A stretch of 64,000 bases of DNA from Vibrio sp. 99-70-13A1 (GCF_013114625.1 NZ_VTXD01000018.1:1-64000), one strand, 5' to 3'. Numbered from the stretch's first letter, positions 8,584 to 18,316 are shown. Program-made: numbers and translations. Notes: generated by a model from the letters alone, not told the origin.

Positions 8584-10518
8584 TTAGTTCTGTGTTGCAG
8601 TACTTGCTTCAAACTTACCCTTTTTTACAGCGTGACCACGCCACATCAGAAGGGTAACAGTTGAAATCACTGTGCCGACAATCGCAGCACCGAACCAAAT
8701 TGCAGCGGCAGAGAATGCACCTAAACCTGAATCGTGTAACAAGAAGATAGAGAAGATACCCGCGCCCGGAGTCGATAGACCGATACCTGCCGCGCCAACC
8801 ATTGCACCAGTAACCACAGAACCAAGTAAGAATGAGCCGATTACACGGATTGGATCTTCAATCGCCATTGGGATTGCACCTTCAGTAATACCTGCTAGGC
8901 CAAGTAGCCATGTAGATTTACCCGTTTCAATCTCAAAGTCTTTGAATAGACGTGGAGCAATCATGGTTGACGCCGTTACAGTGAACGCCGATACCATTTT
9001 TACTGAGCCAAAGATTGCGTATGGTCCATAAACTCCGTTCGCCATTGCACCTAAACAGAATGCGTAAGCGGCTTTGTTTACCGGACCACCTAAGTCGAAT
9101 GATACAAACAGACCAAGAATCGCACCCAATAACAGCGCATTGGTGCCTGACATACCGTTCAACCAGTCCGTTAGACCTTGGTTTAGGAAGGCTACAGGTT
9201 TACCGATAACAAATAGCATCAAGCTACCCGCTACCAAAGTACCAATCACAGGGTAAAGGTAGAAAGTAAGGAATCCGTTAAACGCAGGACCTAAGCGAAC
9301 ATGCTCTTTTACCCAACGCATCACATAACCAGCAATCAAACCACCAACAACACCGCCTAGGAAACCAGAGCCAATGATGTTTGCTGCAATACCTGCGGCA
9401 AAGCCAGGACCGAGTGCCGGTTTATCTGCTAAAGAGTAGGCTGTGTAAGCTGCTAGTACTGGTACCATTAATGTACCCAGTAGGCCGCCACCTAGTTTGC
9501 GATACATCCATAGCCAAGAATCTTTTGTTGCGTAGAGCTCTTGCAGGTCAAAAATTTGCGCGATAAGAACAGCAACCGCAAGAACTGTACCACCAGCAAC
9601 GATAAGAGGAACCGCGTAAGAAATACCAGAAAGCAGTGCTTGTTTAAGCTCAGTTTTCAACGGTAGTTTTTTCGGTTTGTCATCGGTAGCCAATTTACGT
9701 TCTGCACCGTTGCCTTTTTTCGACTCTTCAATCGCTTCATTAAGAATGCGTTCACCGTGCTTAATCGGCTCTGCAACTGGGGTTTCAACACGAGGTATAC
9801 CATTAAAGCGTTCAGATTCTTTAATTGCAACTTCAGCTGCGAATACACACGCCACAGCATTATTAAGTTGTTCCGCAGTTAAGCGATCTTCAATACCGTT
9901 TGCGCCCTGCTTTTCAACATGAACCTTGTAGCCAAGCTTTTTGCCGGCTTTTTCTAGGTACTCTGCCGCCATATAAGTATGAGCAATGCCTGCGGGGCAA
10001 GCAGTGACACATACAATTGTTGGTGAATTTGTATCTAAGTTGTCTTGTTTTTCTTCTTGTTGATTGTCGCCATCAAGAAGCGCAAAAATTTCTTCAGCGG
10101 TTGTGGCTTTTAATACCGCTTCGCGAACATCGTCGTCAACCAATGTAGTTGTCAGTGCAGTCAGCAGATGCATGTGGGTAGAACCCGCTTCTGCATTTGG
10201 AATCGCAATTAGGAAGATAAGATTGACATCTTCGTCTTCATCTAAGCCTTTCCATTTCATGTCTTCTTTAAGCGTTGCTACAGCGAAGCCCGCTTCTTTA
10301 ACTGCGTCTGTCTTGCCGTGCGGTACTGCTAGACCTTCACCAAGCGCTGTCGGTCCTTGCTCTTCACGAGCAAATACTGCATCAAGGTACTCTTGCTTGT
10401 TATGCAGTTTGCCTTGCTGATCCAGTTGGTCAGCAAGTGCGTAAATCGCTTCTTCTCGACTGCTAAATGTAGTTTGCAGATTCACGAGCGACTTATTCGT
10501 TAGAGTAGTAAGTTTCAT
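8584..10518 (-). CDS. mngA: PTS 2-O-alpha-mannosyl-D-glycerate transporter, EIIABC
   Basis: Imports mannosylglycerate across the inner membrane and phosphorylates it at the mannose 6-position. It is a fused EIIA-EIIB-EIIC of the fructose family. EIIA has its phosphorylated His in LAVPHGKT (about residue 67 from this start). EIIB has its Cys in CVTACPAGIAHTYMAAEY. EIIC has many membrane segments and the conserved GGPVNKAAYAF and GITEGAIPMAIEDP blocks. The sequence follows E. coli MngA closely. The ATG at 10518 matches the E. coli N-terminus (KLTTLT), although its AAGG lies close to the ATG. In-frame starts at 10533 (ATG) and 10539 (GTG) have no visible ribosome site. It is the first gene of the operon and is divergent from mngR. 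Confidence 0.95.
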   Translation of the reverse strand: MKLTTLTNKSLVNLQTTFSSREEAIYALADQLDQQGKLHNKQEYLDAVFAREEQGPTALGEGLAVPHGKTDAVKEAGFAVATLKEDMKWKGLDEDEDVNLIFLIAIPNAEAGSTHMHLLTALTTTLVDDDVREAVLKATTAEEIFALLDGDNQQEEKQDNLDTNSPTIVCVTACPAGIAHTYMAAEYLEKAGKKLGYKVHVEKQGANGIEDRLTAEQLNNAVACVFAAEVAIKESERFNGIPRVETPVAEPIKHGERILNEAIEESKKGNGAERKLATDDKPKKLPLKTELKQALLSGISYAVPLIVAGGTVLAVAVLIAQIFDLQELYATKDSWLWMYRKLGGGLLGTLMVPVLAAYTAYSLADKPALGPGFAAGIAANIIGSGFLGGVVGGLIAGYVMRWVKEHVRLGPAFNGFLTFYLYPVIGTLVAGSLMLFVIGKPVAFLNQGLTDWLNGMSGTNALLLGAILGLFVSFDLGGPVNKAAYAFCLGAMANGVYGPYAIFGSVKMVSAFTVTASTMIAPRLFKDFEIETGKSTWLLGLAGITEGAIPMAIEDPIRVIGSFLLGSVVTGAMVGAAGIGLSTPGAGIFSIFLLHDSGLGAFSAAAIWFGAAIVGTVISTVTLLMWRGHAVKKGKFEASTATQN

Positions 10519-10548
10519 AACCTTTTGTCCCATAGTCACGGATTAGTG

Positions 10549-10566
10549 CGGCAGTCGTCCCTGCCG
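10549..10566 (-). other. Hairpin in the mngA leader
   Basis: CGGCAG pairs with CTGCCG around a six-base loop, about 30 bases before the mngA start. A minor mRNA structure of unknown effect. Confidence 0.3.
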
Positions 10567-10619
10567 ACAACCAAATAATACAACTTAAAGACATTTAATC
10601 CGTGATCACGATCTCATCA

Positions 10620-10650
10620 ATACAAATTTGTATCTAATTTGTATTTAATT
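10620..10650. promoter_or_regulatory. Probable MngR operator cluster
   Basis: The mngA-mngR gap holds a perfect 14-base palindrome ATACAAATTTGTAT (10620-10633). It overlaps two head-to-tail 11-mers, TGTATCTAATT (10629-10639) and TGTATTTAATT (10640-10650). A third copy, TGTATTATATG, is at 10697-10707. As I recall it, MngR (formerly FarR) of E. coli recognises tandem TGTATTAATTT-like repeats, so these are good candidates for its sites controlling both divergent promoters. Confidence 0.55.
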
Positions 10651-10835
10651 GATATTAGAAAATCCATTTAGAAAGCTTGTTATGTATCGTTTAATTTGTA
10701 TTATATGTACTACAAAATACCAATACGATTCTCACACTAACCTGTAGTTCAAGGCTTATATAGCGTAAATTTACGTATTAAAGGTACAGGTTGTTAATCA
10801 AAGTCTAGTTGTCCTAGCGCACAAATGAGGCAAAA

Positions 10836-11552
10836 ATGGCAAGACTCCCGATGTATCGCCAAATCGCAGATGCAATAAGAGAAAAGATCAGTTCTGGTGA
10901 ATATAAAGTTGGAGAGGCACTTCCAACAGAAGCGCAGTTACGTGAAGTATTTTCTGTAAGCCGTGTCACAGTACGACAAGCACTAAAGCTGCTGATCGAA
11001 AATGATGAACTTGAAAGTGTTCAAGGAAGCGGCACTTACGTTAAAGAGAACAAGATCAATTACGACATCTATAAGCAGTCTAGCTTTCAAGAAAAGTGGG
11101 CGCATTTGGATGTGGTAACACACAGTGAGGTTTTGGCCTTCGAGATGAAACCTTGCTCTTTGGCAATGTCTGAGCATCTAGATATCAAAGAAGGTGAATT
11201 AGTTTTTTACGTAAAGCGTGTCCGTTTCATAGATAACAACCCAATAACGGTTGAAGAAACCTGGCTACCTGTTGCACTATTTCCTGATCTCACTTATCAA
11301 GTAATGCAAACATCAAAATACGACTTTATTGAAAACACCAAAGGCATGGTGATTGATAGAAGTGAGCAAGAACTCGTTCCTATTCTTCCACCTGAAGATG
11401 TGGCTCACCGGTTAGGAATCGACCCTGCTCAACCGATTATTGAAAAACGTACTCGTGGTTACCTAGCCAATAACACGGTATTTGAATACAGCCGTAACTA
11501 CTTCACGTCAAATGACTATAAATTTACTTTAGTCGCTAAGCGTCAAAGATAG
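10836..11552 (+). CDS. mngR: MngR, GntR-family (HutC type) regulator
   Basis: Transcriptional repressor of the mannosylglycerate genes. Residues 1-70 are a GntR winged helix (MYRQIADAIREKISSGEYKVG, then LPTEAQLREVFSVSRVTVRQAL and the wing GSGTYVKE). Residues 80-238 are a UTRA ligand domain (FYVKRVRFIDNNPITVEETWLP, and YSRNYFTSNDYKF near the end). The start has a good GAGG five bases upstream. The gene is divergent from mngA, and the 300-base gap contains operator-like repeats. The effector is probably mannosylglycerate or its phosphate. The call rests on both family and position. Confidence 0.9.
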   Translation: MARLPMYRQIADAIREKISSGEYKVGEALPTEAQLREVFSVSRVTVRQALKLLIENDELESVQGSGTYVKENKINYDIYKQSSFQEKWAHLDVVTHSEVLAFEMKPCSLAMSEHLDIKEGELVFYVKRVRFIDNNPITVEETWLPVALFPDLTYQVMQTSKYDFIENTKGMVIDRSEQELVPILPPEDVAHRLGIDPAQPIIEKRTRGYLANNTVFEYSRNYFTSNDYKFTLVAKRQR

Positions 11553-11988
11553 CACTTTTGAGAGATAGTACTTTGAGTGATAGCACTTAGTCACTCGCTC
11601 TAAGTTAATAACGATCCGAATCTAGCATCTAGCATCTAGCATCTAGCACTCATATGAATACAGATACCCCAGGATAAATGCTGGTTCTGTATTCACCTTA
11701 CCCTCTATCAAACGGTTCTTTTAGACTGCGTAAATCCTGTCTATTCCTTCCCATTTTCTGTTTTAAATAGCCTTTCATGGACCCTGTGTTACTTCTCAAC
11801 TTTTGACCTAAGCTAACTTAATTATTGTGATATGCCTCGTAATAAGCTTAACTAAAATGAGATAGTTAGTACGCTGCTCTGCTGAGTTCAATCAATGTTC
11901 AAAAATGATTGTTGTAATTCCATGTTCACTTTTTACATGAATACAAGCTCTTGCTATACCAACGAATAATAATGCAAGGTGTTCTGGT
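11553..11988. other. Non-coding gap after mngR, with repeats and an inverted repeat
   Basis: Just after the mngR stop lie three degenerate copies of a roughly 15-base GATAGCACTTTTGAG-like unit (11549-11593), then four TCTAGCA units (11621-11648). Next comes an inverted repeat, GAATACAG...CCAG...CTGG...CTGTATTC (11656-11694), without a T run. The remainder probably carries the promoter of the GGDEF gene. I see no gene here. Confidence 0.5.
11621..11648. repeat. Tandem repeat, 4 x 7 bp (TCTAGCA)
   Basis: Four perfect heptamers about 70 bases after the mngR stop codon. Confidence 0.9.
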
Positions 11989-13044
11989 ATGAATAGACGT
12001 AAGTTCATGTTTGACAACAACACCGATACCCTTTTCGATTTGCATAACCGAAGAAGAGTATTGAAGTTTATTGTGTTAGTTGCACTACTCACTTTTATAC
12101 CATTAAGCATAAAAAACTTTGTTATTGGTGAAACCTTTCTCGCGATCTTACTACTTTCATTCTTACTCAGCTTACTCATTGAGGTTTATGCGGTTCTTTA
12201 CCTTCATAAAAGCCTTCTCGGTTATTCTGTCCCACTTGCGCTTATTTCATTTTCAATCATTTTAAGCGTAGATATATTTGGCACTCTAGCGACTTACTGG
12301 GTGTTTCCCGTTATCACAGCGGTGGTCTTTATCATCCCTCAGCGCTATGCCATTGTTGTTAATAGCATTATTATCTTCGGCACTACCATAGTGGCCTCTC
12401 AACACCAAATTTCATCCATTACTCTTCGATTTTTTCTTGCTCTACTTTGCTGCGCCTTCATTTCTCATTTTGCTATTGCAGCCATTCGTAAGTTACAGCA
12501 CGAGCTGCGGAACCTTTCAACAAAAGACTCACTAACTGGGGCGTTCAATCGTTATCAGCTTGAGACATTTTTACAAAACGCTGCAGATAGAAAGATGCCC
12601 AATCAACAATCACGAGTTCAAAATTCGATTGCGATTCTTGATATAGATTACTTTAAGCAAGTGAATGATTTGTATGGCCATGATGTGGGCGATCAAATCA
12701 TTAAAGAAGTGGTTAATACCATCATGGCTAATACACGTAAAAACGACACGCTATTTAGACTAGGTGGGGATGAGTTTTTGCTCTTGCTAATTGATACTTC
12801 AAAGAATGAAGCTAGTGATATCGTACAGCACTTTTCTAGCCTGATTTCGGAAGGACGAAACTCGGCTCCTTTTAAAATAAACCTAAGTATTGGTATTGCT
12901 GAACTTGTTGCCAATGAAGAAATTGATACTTGGATGAAGCGAGCCGATATAGCGCTCTATGTGGCGAAAAATAATGGACGTAACCAAGTCCACATAGACA
13001 ATACGACTTGTCCATCGGATCAAGCAACTTCTTTAGGTCATTAA
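11989..13044 (+). CDS. Membrane-bound diguanylate cyclase (GGDEF)
   Basis: Makes cyclic di-GMP from two GTP. The first 165 residues carry about five or six hydrophobic membrane segments (from LKFIVLVALLTFIPL to ALLCCAFISHFAIAAI). The rest is a GGDEF domain: KDSLTGAFNR, the metal-binding DIDYFKQVND, DLYGHDVGDQII, and the signature RLGGDEF. RKND lies five residues before the GGDEF and fits the RxxD inhibitory site, so product feedback is likely. The domain ends in ADIALYVAKNNGRNQV and is complete. The start has AAGG about nine bases upstream. It is a single gene; the sensory input through the membrane region is unknown. Confidence 0.9.
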   Translation: MNRRKFMFDNNTDTLFDLHNRRRVLKFIVLVALLTFIPLSIKNFVIGETFLAILLLSFLLSLLIEVYAVLYLHKSLLGYSVPLALISFSIILSVDIFGTLATYWVFPVITAVVFIIPQRYAIVVNSIIIFGTTIVASQHQISSITLRFFLALLCCAFISHFAIAAIRKLQHELRNLSTKDSLTGAFNRYQLETFLQNAADRKMPNQQSRVQNSIAILDIDYFKQVNDLYGHDVGDQIIKEVVNTIMANTRKNDTLFRLGGDEFLLLLIDTSKNEASDIVQHFSSLISEGRNSAPFKINLSIGIAELVANEEIDTWMKRADIALYVAKNNGRNQVHIDNTTCPSDQATSLGH

Positions 13045-13067
13045 ACTAATCAAGCACTAAGCTATTT

Positions 13068-13115
13068 ATGCTTTTATGCTTTTATGCTTTTATGCTTTTA
13101 TGCTTTTATGCTTTT
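13068..13115. repeat. Tandem repeat, 6 x 8 bp (ATGCTTTT)
   Basis: Six perfect octamers starting 23 bases after the stop of the GGDEF gene. Perfect copies imply recent expansion or contraction. Confidence 0.95.
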
Positions 13116-13333
13116 ACGATTTAAGCACTAGACCAGTTAATTGTATTTATCTCTATATTTCATGCTGTAGCCTGAACACCTTCTAAAAATCTATACACTT
13201 CATTTATCACACCTCCGTAATGCTTAAAAGTGATCCGTTCGATATTCTTAAAATACAAACAATACTCGAATTAGCATCCACATAACACTGAGAACACACG
13301 ATTTATCACTAGTTTTAACAACAAAATAATTCA

Positions 13334-13347
13334 TTGTTTTAGATCAT
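13334..13347. promoter_or_regulatory. FNR-like site upstream of dcuC
   Basis: TTGTT-TTAG-ATCAT matches 8 of the 10 fixed positions of TTGAT-N4-ATCAA and lies about 100 bases before dcuC, a gene expected to be used without oxygen. It is short and could be a chance match. Confidence 0.35.
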
Positions 13348-13450
13348 GCCAACCCCAACTATCCCTCGTGCCACAGGTTACTTTTCTGTACATTCACTGA
13401 CATATCTTGAAACAGTTTCTTATAAATTTTAAAACTTAGTGGAGATTTCT

Positions 13451-14818
13451 ATGTTAGAACTCTTAATCGGATTGGTTATTACTATTGCGGTAGGTTACTT
13501 CATTGTGAAGGGCTATAAAGCTGCTGGTGTATTACTGACTGCTGGTCTTGCGTTACTTCTTATCACAGGCTTAATTGGCCATACAGTTCTTCCAGCCAAA
13601 GTCGCATCTACGGGTAACATGGTTACTGACTCTTTAGAGTTCGTAAAATACATGCTTCAGTACCGTGGTGGAGGCTTAGGTATGCAAATCATGCTGTTAT
13701 GTGGTTTTGCTTCATACATGACTCACATCGGCGCAAATAACGTGGTAGTAAAGCAGTTTTCTAAACCGCTTGCTGCTATCAAATCCCCATATGTACTTCT
13801 TGTTGCGGCTTACATCGTAGCGTGTCTAATGTCCCTAGCAGTAAGTTCTGCAACAGGTCTTGGCGTTCTATTAATGGCGACCCTGTTCCCAATGATGACG
13901 GCAATGGGTATTTCTCGCCCTGCTGCTGTTGCGGTATGTGCTTCACCTGCGGCTATCATTCTTTCACCAACATCTGGTGACGTGGTTATTGCAGCAGAAA
14001 AATCAGGCATGTCTCTTGATGTATTTGCTGTTCAAACGGTATTGCCTGTTTCTATCTGCGCAATCATCGTAATGGCTGGCGCGGCTTTCTTCTGGAACAA
14101 ATACCTAGATAAGAAAGAAAACACACCAATGGAAAAAGTCGATGTTTCAGAAATCGAAACAACTGCTCCCGCTTTCTACGCAGCACTGCCATTCCTCCCT
14201 ATCATCGGTGTTTTCTTATTCAACGGTCGCACTATTCCGGGGCTTTCACTTGATATCTACACCATCGTAGTTGGATCTATCTTCGTGGGTGCGGTTATTG
14301 ACTACGTTGTTAAAAAGTTTGACGGCGAGAAAACGCTAGAAGATTTAGACTCTTGCTATCAAGGCATGGCTGAAGCATTCAAAGGTGTGGTAATGCTATT
14401 GGTTGCGGCTGGTGTATTTGCTCAAGGTCTTATGTCTATCGGTGCAATTGATAACCTAATCGGCTTAGCGGAAGCGGCTGGCGCTGGTGGTATCGCACTT
14501 ATGCTGATTCTAACAGGTCTAACGGTTGCGGCTGCTATCGCGACAGGTTCTGGTAACGCGCCTTTCTATGCATTCGTAGAGTTAGCACCTTCACTGGCTG
14601 CAAAAATGGGTCTAAACCCTGCGTTCTTAATTATCCCTATGCTTCAAGCATCTAACTTAGGTCGTACTATTTCACCAGTATCGGGCGTCATTGTAGCGAC
14701 TTCTGGTATGGGTAAAATCAGCCCGTTTGAAGTCGTAAAACGTACTTCAGTACCTGTTATCTGTGGTTTGATTACTGTTATTTTCGGTACTCTTGTACTG
14801 GTTCCAATGTACACGTAA
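13451..14818 (+). CDS. dcuC: Anaerobic C4-dicarboxylate transporter DcuC
   Basis: Inner-membrane carrier, about 455 residues, that exports succinate or exchanges C4-dicarboxylates during fumarate respiration. Blocks shared with E. coli DcuC as I recall it include GFASYMTHIGANNVVVK, LAVSSATGLGVLLMATLFP, ASPAAIILSPTSGDVV, ATGSGNAPFYAFVE and MLQASNLGRTISPVSGV. Membrane helices fill almost the whole length. The start is the ATG at 13451, with GGAG six bases upstream. The in-frame GTG at 13439 would include that ribosome site in the coding sequence and is rejected. With nap and narQP close by, it fits an anaerobic respiration region, but it is a separate transcription unit. Confidence 0.93.
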   Translation: MLELLIGLVITIAVGYFIVKGYKAAGVLLTAGLALLLITGLIGHTVLPAKVASTGNMVTDSLEFVKYMLQYRGGGLGMQIMLLCGFASYMTHIGANNVVVKQFSKPLAAIKSPYVLLVAAYIVACLMSLAVSSATGLGVLLMATLFPMMTAMGISRPAAVAVCASPAAIILSPTSGDVVIAAEKSGMSLDVFAVQTVLPVSICAIIVMAGAAFFWNKYLDKKENTPMEKVDVSEIETTAPAFYAALPFLPIIGVFLFNGRTIPGLSLDIYTIVVGSIFVGAVIDYVVKKFDGEKTLEDLDSCYQGMAEAFKGVVMLLVAAGVFAQGLMSIGAIDNLIGLAEAAGAGGIALMLILTGLTVAAAIATGSGNAPFYAFVELAPSLAAKMGLNPAFLIIPMLQASNLGRTISPVSGVIVATSGMGKISPFEVVKRTSVPVICGLITVIFGTLVLVPMYT

Positions 14819-14829
14819 ACGATATAGTG

Positions 14830-14870
14830 GCTAAAGTAGCTAAGCTAGCTAACGAAGCTGACGAAGCTGA
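14830..14870. repeat. Imperfect short tandem repeats after dcuC
   Basis: Several GTAGCTAA-like units and two ACGAAGCTG nonamers (14852-14869) lie between the dcuC stop and its terminator. Confidence 0.6.
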
Positions 14871-14884
14871 CACGAACTTAAACT

Positions 14885-14914
14885 AAAAAGGGACTCATCA
14901 AGAGTCCCTTTTTT
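14885..14914. terminator. Bidirectional terminator between dcuC and a chemoreceptor gene
   Basis: AAAAAGGGACTC pairs with GAGTCCCTTTTT around a short loop, with T runs on both strands. It serves the convergent dcuC and chemoreceptor genes. Confidence 0.85.
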
Positions 14915-14937
14915 AGTAATTAGCTAACGATAAGCTT

Positions 14938-16845
14938 CTACAACTTAAATCGCCCCACAATTTCGATTAATTGGCTATTCACATTATCTATATTGCTTGC
15001 TCCATCTAATGCTTGTTTACCATTGCTATCGAGCTCTCCAACAATGTCATTAATCGCTGACATATTCCGGCTTAGCTCTTGAGTCACGCTACTTTGCTCT
15101 TCAGCAGCGGTTGCAATTTGTGCACTCAAGTCATTAATTTCAATTACAAACTGAGTCATGGTTTCGAGGCTTTCAACCACCTCTCCTGCACCTTCAGCCG
15201 TATGTTCACATCTATCTTTTGTGACATCCATAGACTCAACAACAGACTGGCTGCCTTTCAATAAACTGCCCAAAGCACCTTCAATTTCTTCAGTACTGGT
15301 TTTAGTTCGGCTGGCTAGGTTACGAACTTCATCAGCAACGACAGCAAAGCCGCGACCTTGTTCACCAGCCCGCGCCGCTTCAATTGCAGCATTAAGCGCC
15401 AATAAGTTCGTCTGTTCAGCAATTGCTCCGATCACGCCGAGGATCGTATTAATACCATCCGTTTCACTACTCATTTTCTGTACATTTTCAGCGGCAACTT
15501 CAACATCTGACACCAATTCAGAAACATTCGACTGTGCTTGCGTTGCCGTTTGCTTTGAACTGTTACCTGCTTCATTCGCCTTATTGGTTAATTGTGCAGT
15601 ATTAGCCGCATCAACAGCCATGGATTCAGCCGTCGCATTCATTTCTTCTATTGCTGTAACCACTTGCTCAGTTTCTGAAACATGATTTTGGAGGATAATT
15701 GAATTGCGCTGCGATTGGTCTTTCAACTTATCAACATTTTCGTTTAAGTCACCTGTAACACCTTTAATTTCCAACATCATCTGTTGTAGGCTTTCAATGA
15801 ACTTATTCACGCCGCTGGCAATTTCGCCCAAGTCATCTTTGGTATTCACTTCAAGGCGTTGCGTTAAATCTCCATTACCTTGCGACAAGCCATCGATGGT
15901 GGTTCTTAAGGCTAAAATTGGACGATACAATATTTGTAATACGAAAAAGGCAACAACAACACTAATCAAAGTCGCCACAACTGCACTAATAATGGCAGAG
16001 TATTTAGCTTCAGCTAAGCTGGCGTAAGCGACATCATTATCTACGCCTATTGCAAAGTACCAATTCTTACCTGCTATCTTGATTTGATGTGAAAACAAAA
16101 GCTTGTCACTGCCTTCATGGTCGTAGTGTTTAACACTGCTCACGTTAGACACTGCATCATTTGCTACATCTCGAAACCATGGATAATTAGAGGCCTTCTC
16201 ACTTGCTTTAAGTAGCTTTGTTGAAGAAGCGAGAATGGTTGTATCTTGATTCATTATGACAGCGACAGCGCCAGGAATTTCAGTAGCGTTTTTTACTAGT
16301 TCATTCAAAAAACCAAGCTGCATATCCACTGATATCATCCCGTTTTTGATTTTCTCAACGATACTGATCCAATAGATGTCAGATCCAGCCCCTAAATATG
16401 GGTCGGTCATTGCTGCACCTTGGCTATTTCTCGCAAGCTGGTACCATGACCTTTCTGTAATATCACCATCAAGCTTATGATCTGGCCAACTCTTTGCAGT
16501 TTGGTTCCAATAGCCATCGCCATTTTCAAAACCAATAACAGAACTATTTAAATTCATCGCTCCTGCCATAATCTTGGTCAGTTCAATTAATTCTTCTGCT
16601 GTTCCTGTTACTTCCTCCGCCTGGAATTTTGCAGCGAGTTTACTTAACCCAGAAACTTTCTCGCCTAATTGATTTTCAATCAGCTGAGCTTGCTTCGTCA
16701 CATAGTCTTCATTAGTCGAGGTAATTATTTCAACTAAGGTTTCTTCCTGCTTTATGTAGGAAACATAACTTGAAACCGAAACTGATATCGCTACCAATGC
16801 AATGATTGAAATAAGGAGTAAATTTTTAAATCCAAACTGTTTCAT
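14938..16845 (-). CDS. Methyl-accepting chemotaxis protein with Cache-type sensor
   Basis: A 635-residue chemoreceptor. Helix 1 spans about residues 9-29. A periplasmic double-Cache-type domain runs to about 280 (with [17 protein letters not shown] and the second lobe [14 protein letters not shown]). Helix 2 is about 283-305 ([20 protein letters not shown]), followed by a HAMP domain ([14 protein letters not shown]). The signalling domain carries the conserved tip [19 protein letters not shown]. There is no C-terminal CheR-docking pentapeptide; it ends IVGRFKL. The ligand is unknown; double-Cache receptors often bind amino acids or organic acids. It is monocistronic. The same layout is seen in the receptor at 49.0-50.9 kb, and the two look like paralogues. 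Confidence 0.93.
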   Translation of the reverse strand: MKQFGFKNLLLISIIALVAISVSVSSYVSYIKQEETLVEIITSTNEDYVTKQAQLIENQLGEKVSGLSKLAAKFQAEEVTGTAEELIELTKIMAGAMNLNSSVIGFENGDGYWNQTAKSWPDHKLDGDITERSWYQLARNSQGAAMTDPYLGAGSDIYWISIVEKIKNGMISVDMQLGFLNELVKNATEIPGAVAVIMNQDTTILASSTKLLKASEKASNYPWFRDVANDAVSNVSSVKHYDHEGSDKLLFSHQIKIAGKNWYFAIGVDNDVAYASLAEAKYSAIISAVVATLISVVVAFFVLQILYRPILALRTTIDGLSQGNGDLTQRLEVNTKDDLGEIASGVNKFIESLQQMMLEIKGVTGDLNENVDKLKDQSQRNSIILQNHVSETEQVVTAIEEMNATAESMAVDAANTAQLTNKANEAGNSSKQTATQAQSNVSELVSDVEVAAENVQKMSSETDGINTILGVIGAIAEQTNLLALNAAIEAARAGEQGRGFAVVADEVRNLASRTKTSTEEIEGALGSLLKGSQSVVESMDVTKDRCEHTAEGAGEVVESLETMTQFVIEINDLSAQIATAAEEQSSVTQELSRNMSAINDIVGELDSNGKQALDGASNIDNVNSQLIEIVGRFKL

Positions 16846-17343
16846 AATCGTGTCTACCTATTATTATTCTTGATGGTTCTAATACCGCTGTATTCATCAG
16901 CATTAGACCAAGCTGTCCTTGCTATCCACACTGCTTTAATCGAAACATTAGCTTTTGTACGTACCCTATAATTCACACTTAATTACTGTTATTTACCAAT
17001 ATAAAAATAAAAACCATTGATACTATGAATAAAAGATTAACTTAAAGGTCTCAGGTGATTATGACACTTTTGTTAATTCTTAATTCTAGTTACCAGAAGC
17101 GTGACTTAGTGAGTGTTTTATAAATAATAATAGACGTAACTTTCCGAATATGTGACTTTGATTTGCAATAAATGAAGAGCAAGAAGAAGTATTGAGGATT
17201 TAAGATATTTATTTAGAGAGTGAATAAACGTTCATTAGCCAGTAGGCGTTAGCATGAAGCTTAGTTTTAAGACGGGGTTGTTGTTGTGAGGATAAACGAT
17301 AAGGGAAGAACCTGAAGGCGCAAGAGAAAAGCAGAGCACAGAT
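16846..17343. other. Gap upstream of the chemoreceptor gene
   Basis: About 500 AT-rich bases between the start of the chemoreceptor gene and the 3' end of the solute-binding protein gene. I looked for, and did not find, a flagellar sigma-28 promoter or a clear terminator. Confidence 0.4.
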
Positions 17344-18135
17344 CTAGTGACAAGGTTTGTGCGAAAGTAACAAGTCATAACAACCATTCTGAACAATCGT
17401 ATTCAAACCTTTATCAAAAATATCACACAGCTCTTTGCCTCTCTCTGTTTTTGGGAAAAACATATACATAGGTTTACTGATAAGAGGTTTGTCACTCACG
17501 CGAATTGTGTTCGAATCATCCTGCGCTATTTCTTTAATCATGGATAACCCAACTTGCCGCTCTATAGGTAGAGCATCGATTCGGTGTCGATACAATTTAT
17601 AGATATTTTCCTCCATGCTGGTCGCGCTAACAATGTCGATGCCATGTTTGACAAGTAGCTCTGTTGAGGCATAACCGAGTACACCACCAACTTCATACTT
17701 TGAGAGATCCGCTATGTGATCCCATTTAAAATCAACTTTCTCATGATAAAACATGACTGTTTCTACATGGATAAGTGGCGTAGATGAAATTGTGAATAAC
17801 TTTTCTCTTTCAGCACTCGGATACCAAGGAAAAGTAGCGTCGTATTTTGAGTGCTCTACCAGCTTTGCGCTACGCATCCACGGAAAGTAATCAATCTGTA
17901 TGCTATACCCTTGTGTCTTGAATGCGTGGTCAATAACGTTTTCAAGAATGCCGCCTGATTTTTTACTGGAGGTATAAGGGAACCAATCTCCTGACGCGAG
18001 TCGAATAACCTTACTAGCATGAAATGTTACTTCTGGAGTAATAGAGGTGGGTGCATTTGCATCTGACGAAAGCACGTTTGTGCTTGTCAGTAAACTGAGT
18101 GACAAAATCAAAAAGAAACGGGTATTGTCCATCAT
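17344..18135 (-). CDS. Periplasmic solute-binding protein (SBP_bac_3-like)
   Basis: A 263-residue protein with a signal peptide (LILSLSLLTSTNVLSSDA) and the fold cues of extracellular amino-acid-type binding proteins: VIRLASGDWFPYTS near the start, GGILENVIDHAF, a central DFKWDHIADLSKYEVGGVLG lobe switch, and PLISKPMYMFFPKT. No permease or ATPase genes are adjacent, as for many stand-alone members in Vibrio that may serve as sensory partners or as orphans. The ligand cannot be told. The C-terminus has two Cys (NGCYDLLL...PCH) that might form a disulfide with an earlier Cys. Both Met1 (18135) and Met2 (18132) are possible starts. Confidence 0.75.
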   Translation of the reverse strand: MMDNTRFFLILSLSLLTSTNVLSSDANAPTSITPEVTFHASKVIRLASGDWFPYTSSKKSGGILENVIDHAFKTQGYSIQIDYFPWMRSAKLVEHSKYDATFPWYPSAEREKLFTISSTPLIHVETVMFYHEKVDFKWDHIADLSKYEVGGVLGYASTELLVKHGIDIVSATSMEENIYKLYRHRIDALPIERQVGLSMIKEIAQDDSNTIRVSDKPLISKPMYMFFPKTERGKELCDIFDKGLNTIVQNGCYDLLLSHKPCH

Positions 18136-18276
18136 AGTATTAATTTATTACTTACCTTGGTTTTTACAAAGTCTGTCAGGTAAGCATGACACATGGATTG
18201 CTATAAAACGATTTAAAATGTTAAAGATTCAATGATAATGAGAAATAAATTCACACACTTATTAAGTGGTTAAATG

Positions 18277-18316
18277 CAAAAATGCCGTGTTATGACTAAA
18301 TAACACGGCATTAAAA
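18277..18316 (-). terminator. Terminator of narQP
   Basis: A perfect 13-pair stem (AATGCCGTGTTAT with ATAACACGGCATT, 18281-18293 and 18300-18312) with a six-base loop. A T run follows on the minus strand. Confidence 0.85.

Larger units (their letters stand above)
13045..13450. other. Gap between the GGDEF gene and dcuC
   Basis: Holds the 6 x 8-bp array at 13068-13115 and, toward dcuC, an FNR-like site. I see no coding frame and no clear terminator for the GGDEF gene. Confidence 0.5.

Noticed and set aside
15158..15685. Long open frame antisense to the first chemoreceptor gene, and similar ones at 6474-6833, 8672-9031 and 47146-47682
   Set aside because: They mirror strongly coding genes, have Ser/Arg-rich random composition and no domains.
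16846..17040. Flagellar sigma-28 promoter before the chemoreceptor genes
   Set aside because: No TAAA-N15-GCCGATAA-like match was found here or before the receptor at 50947.
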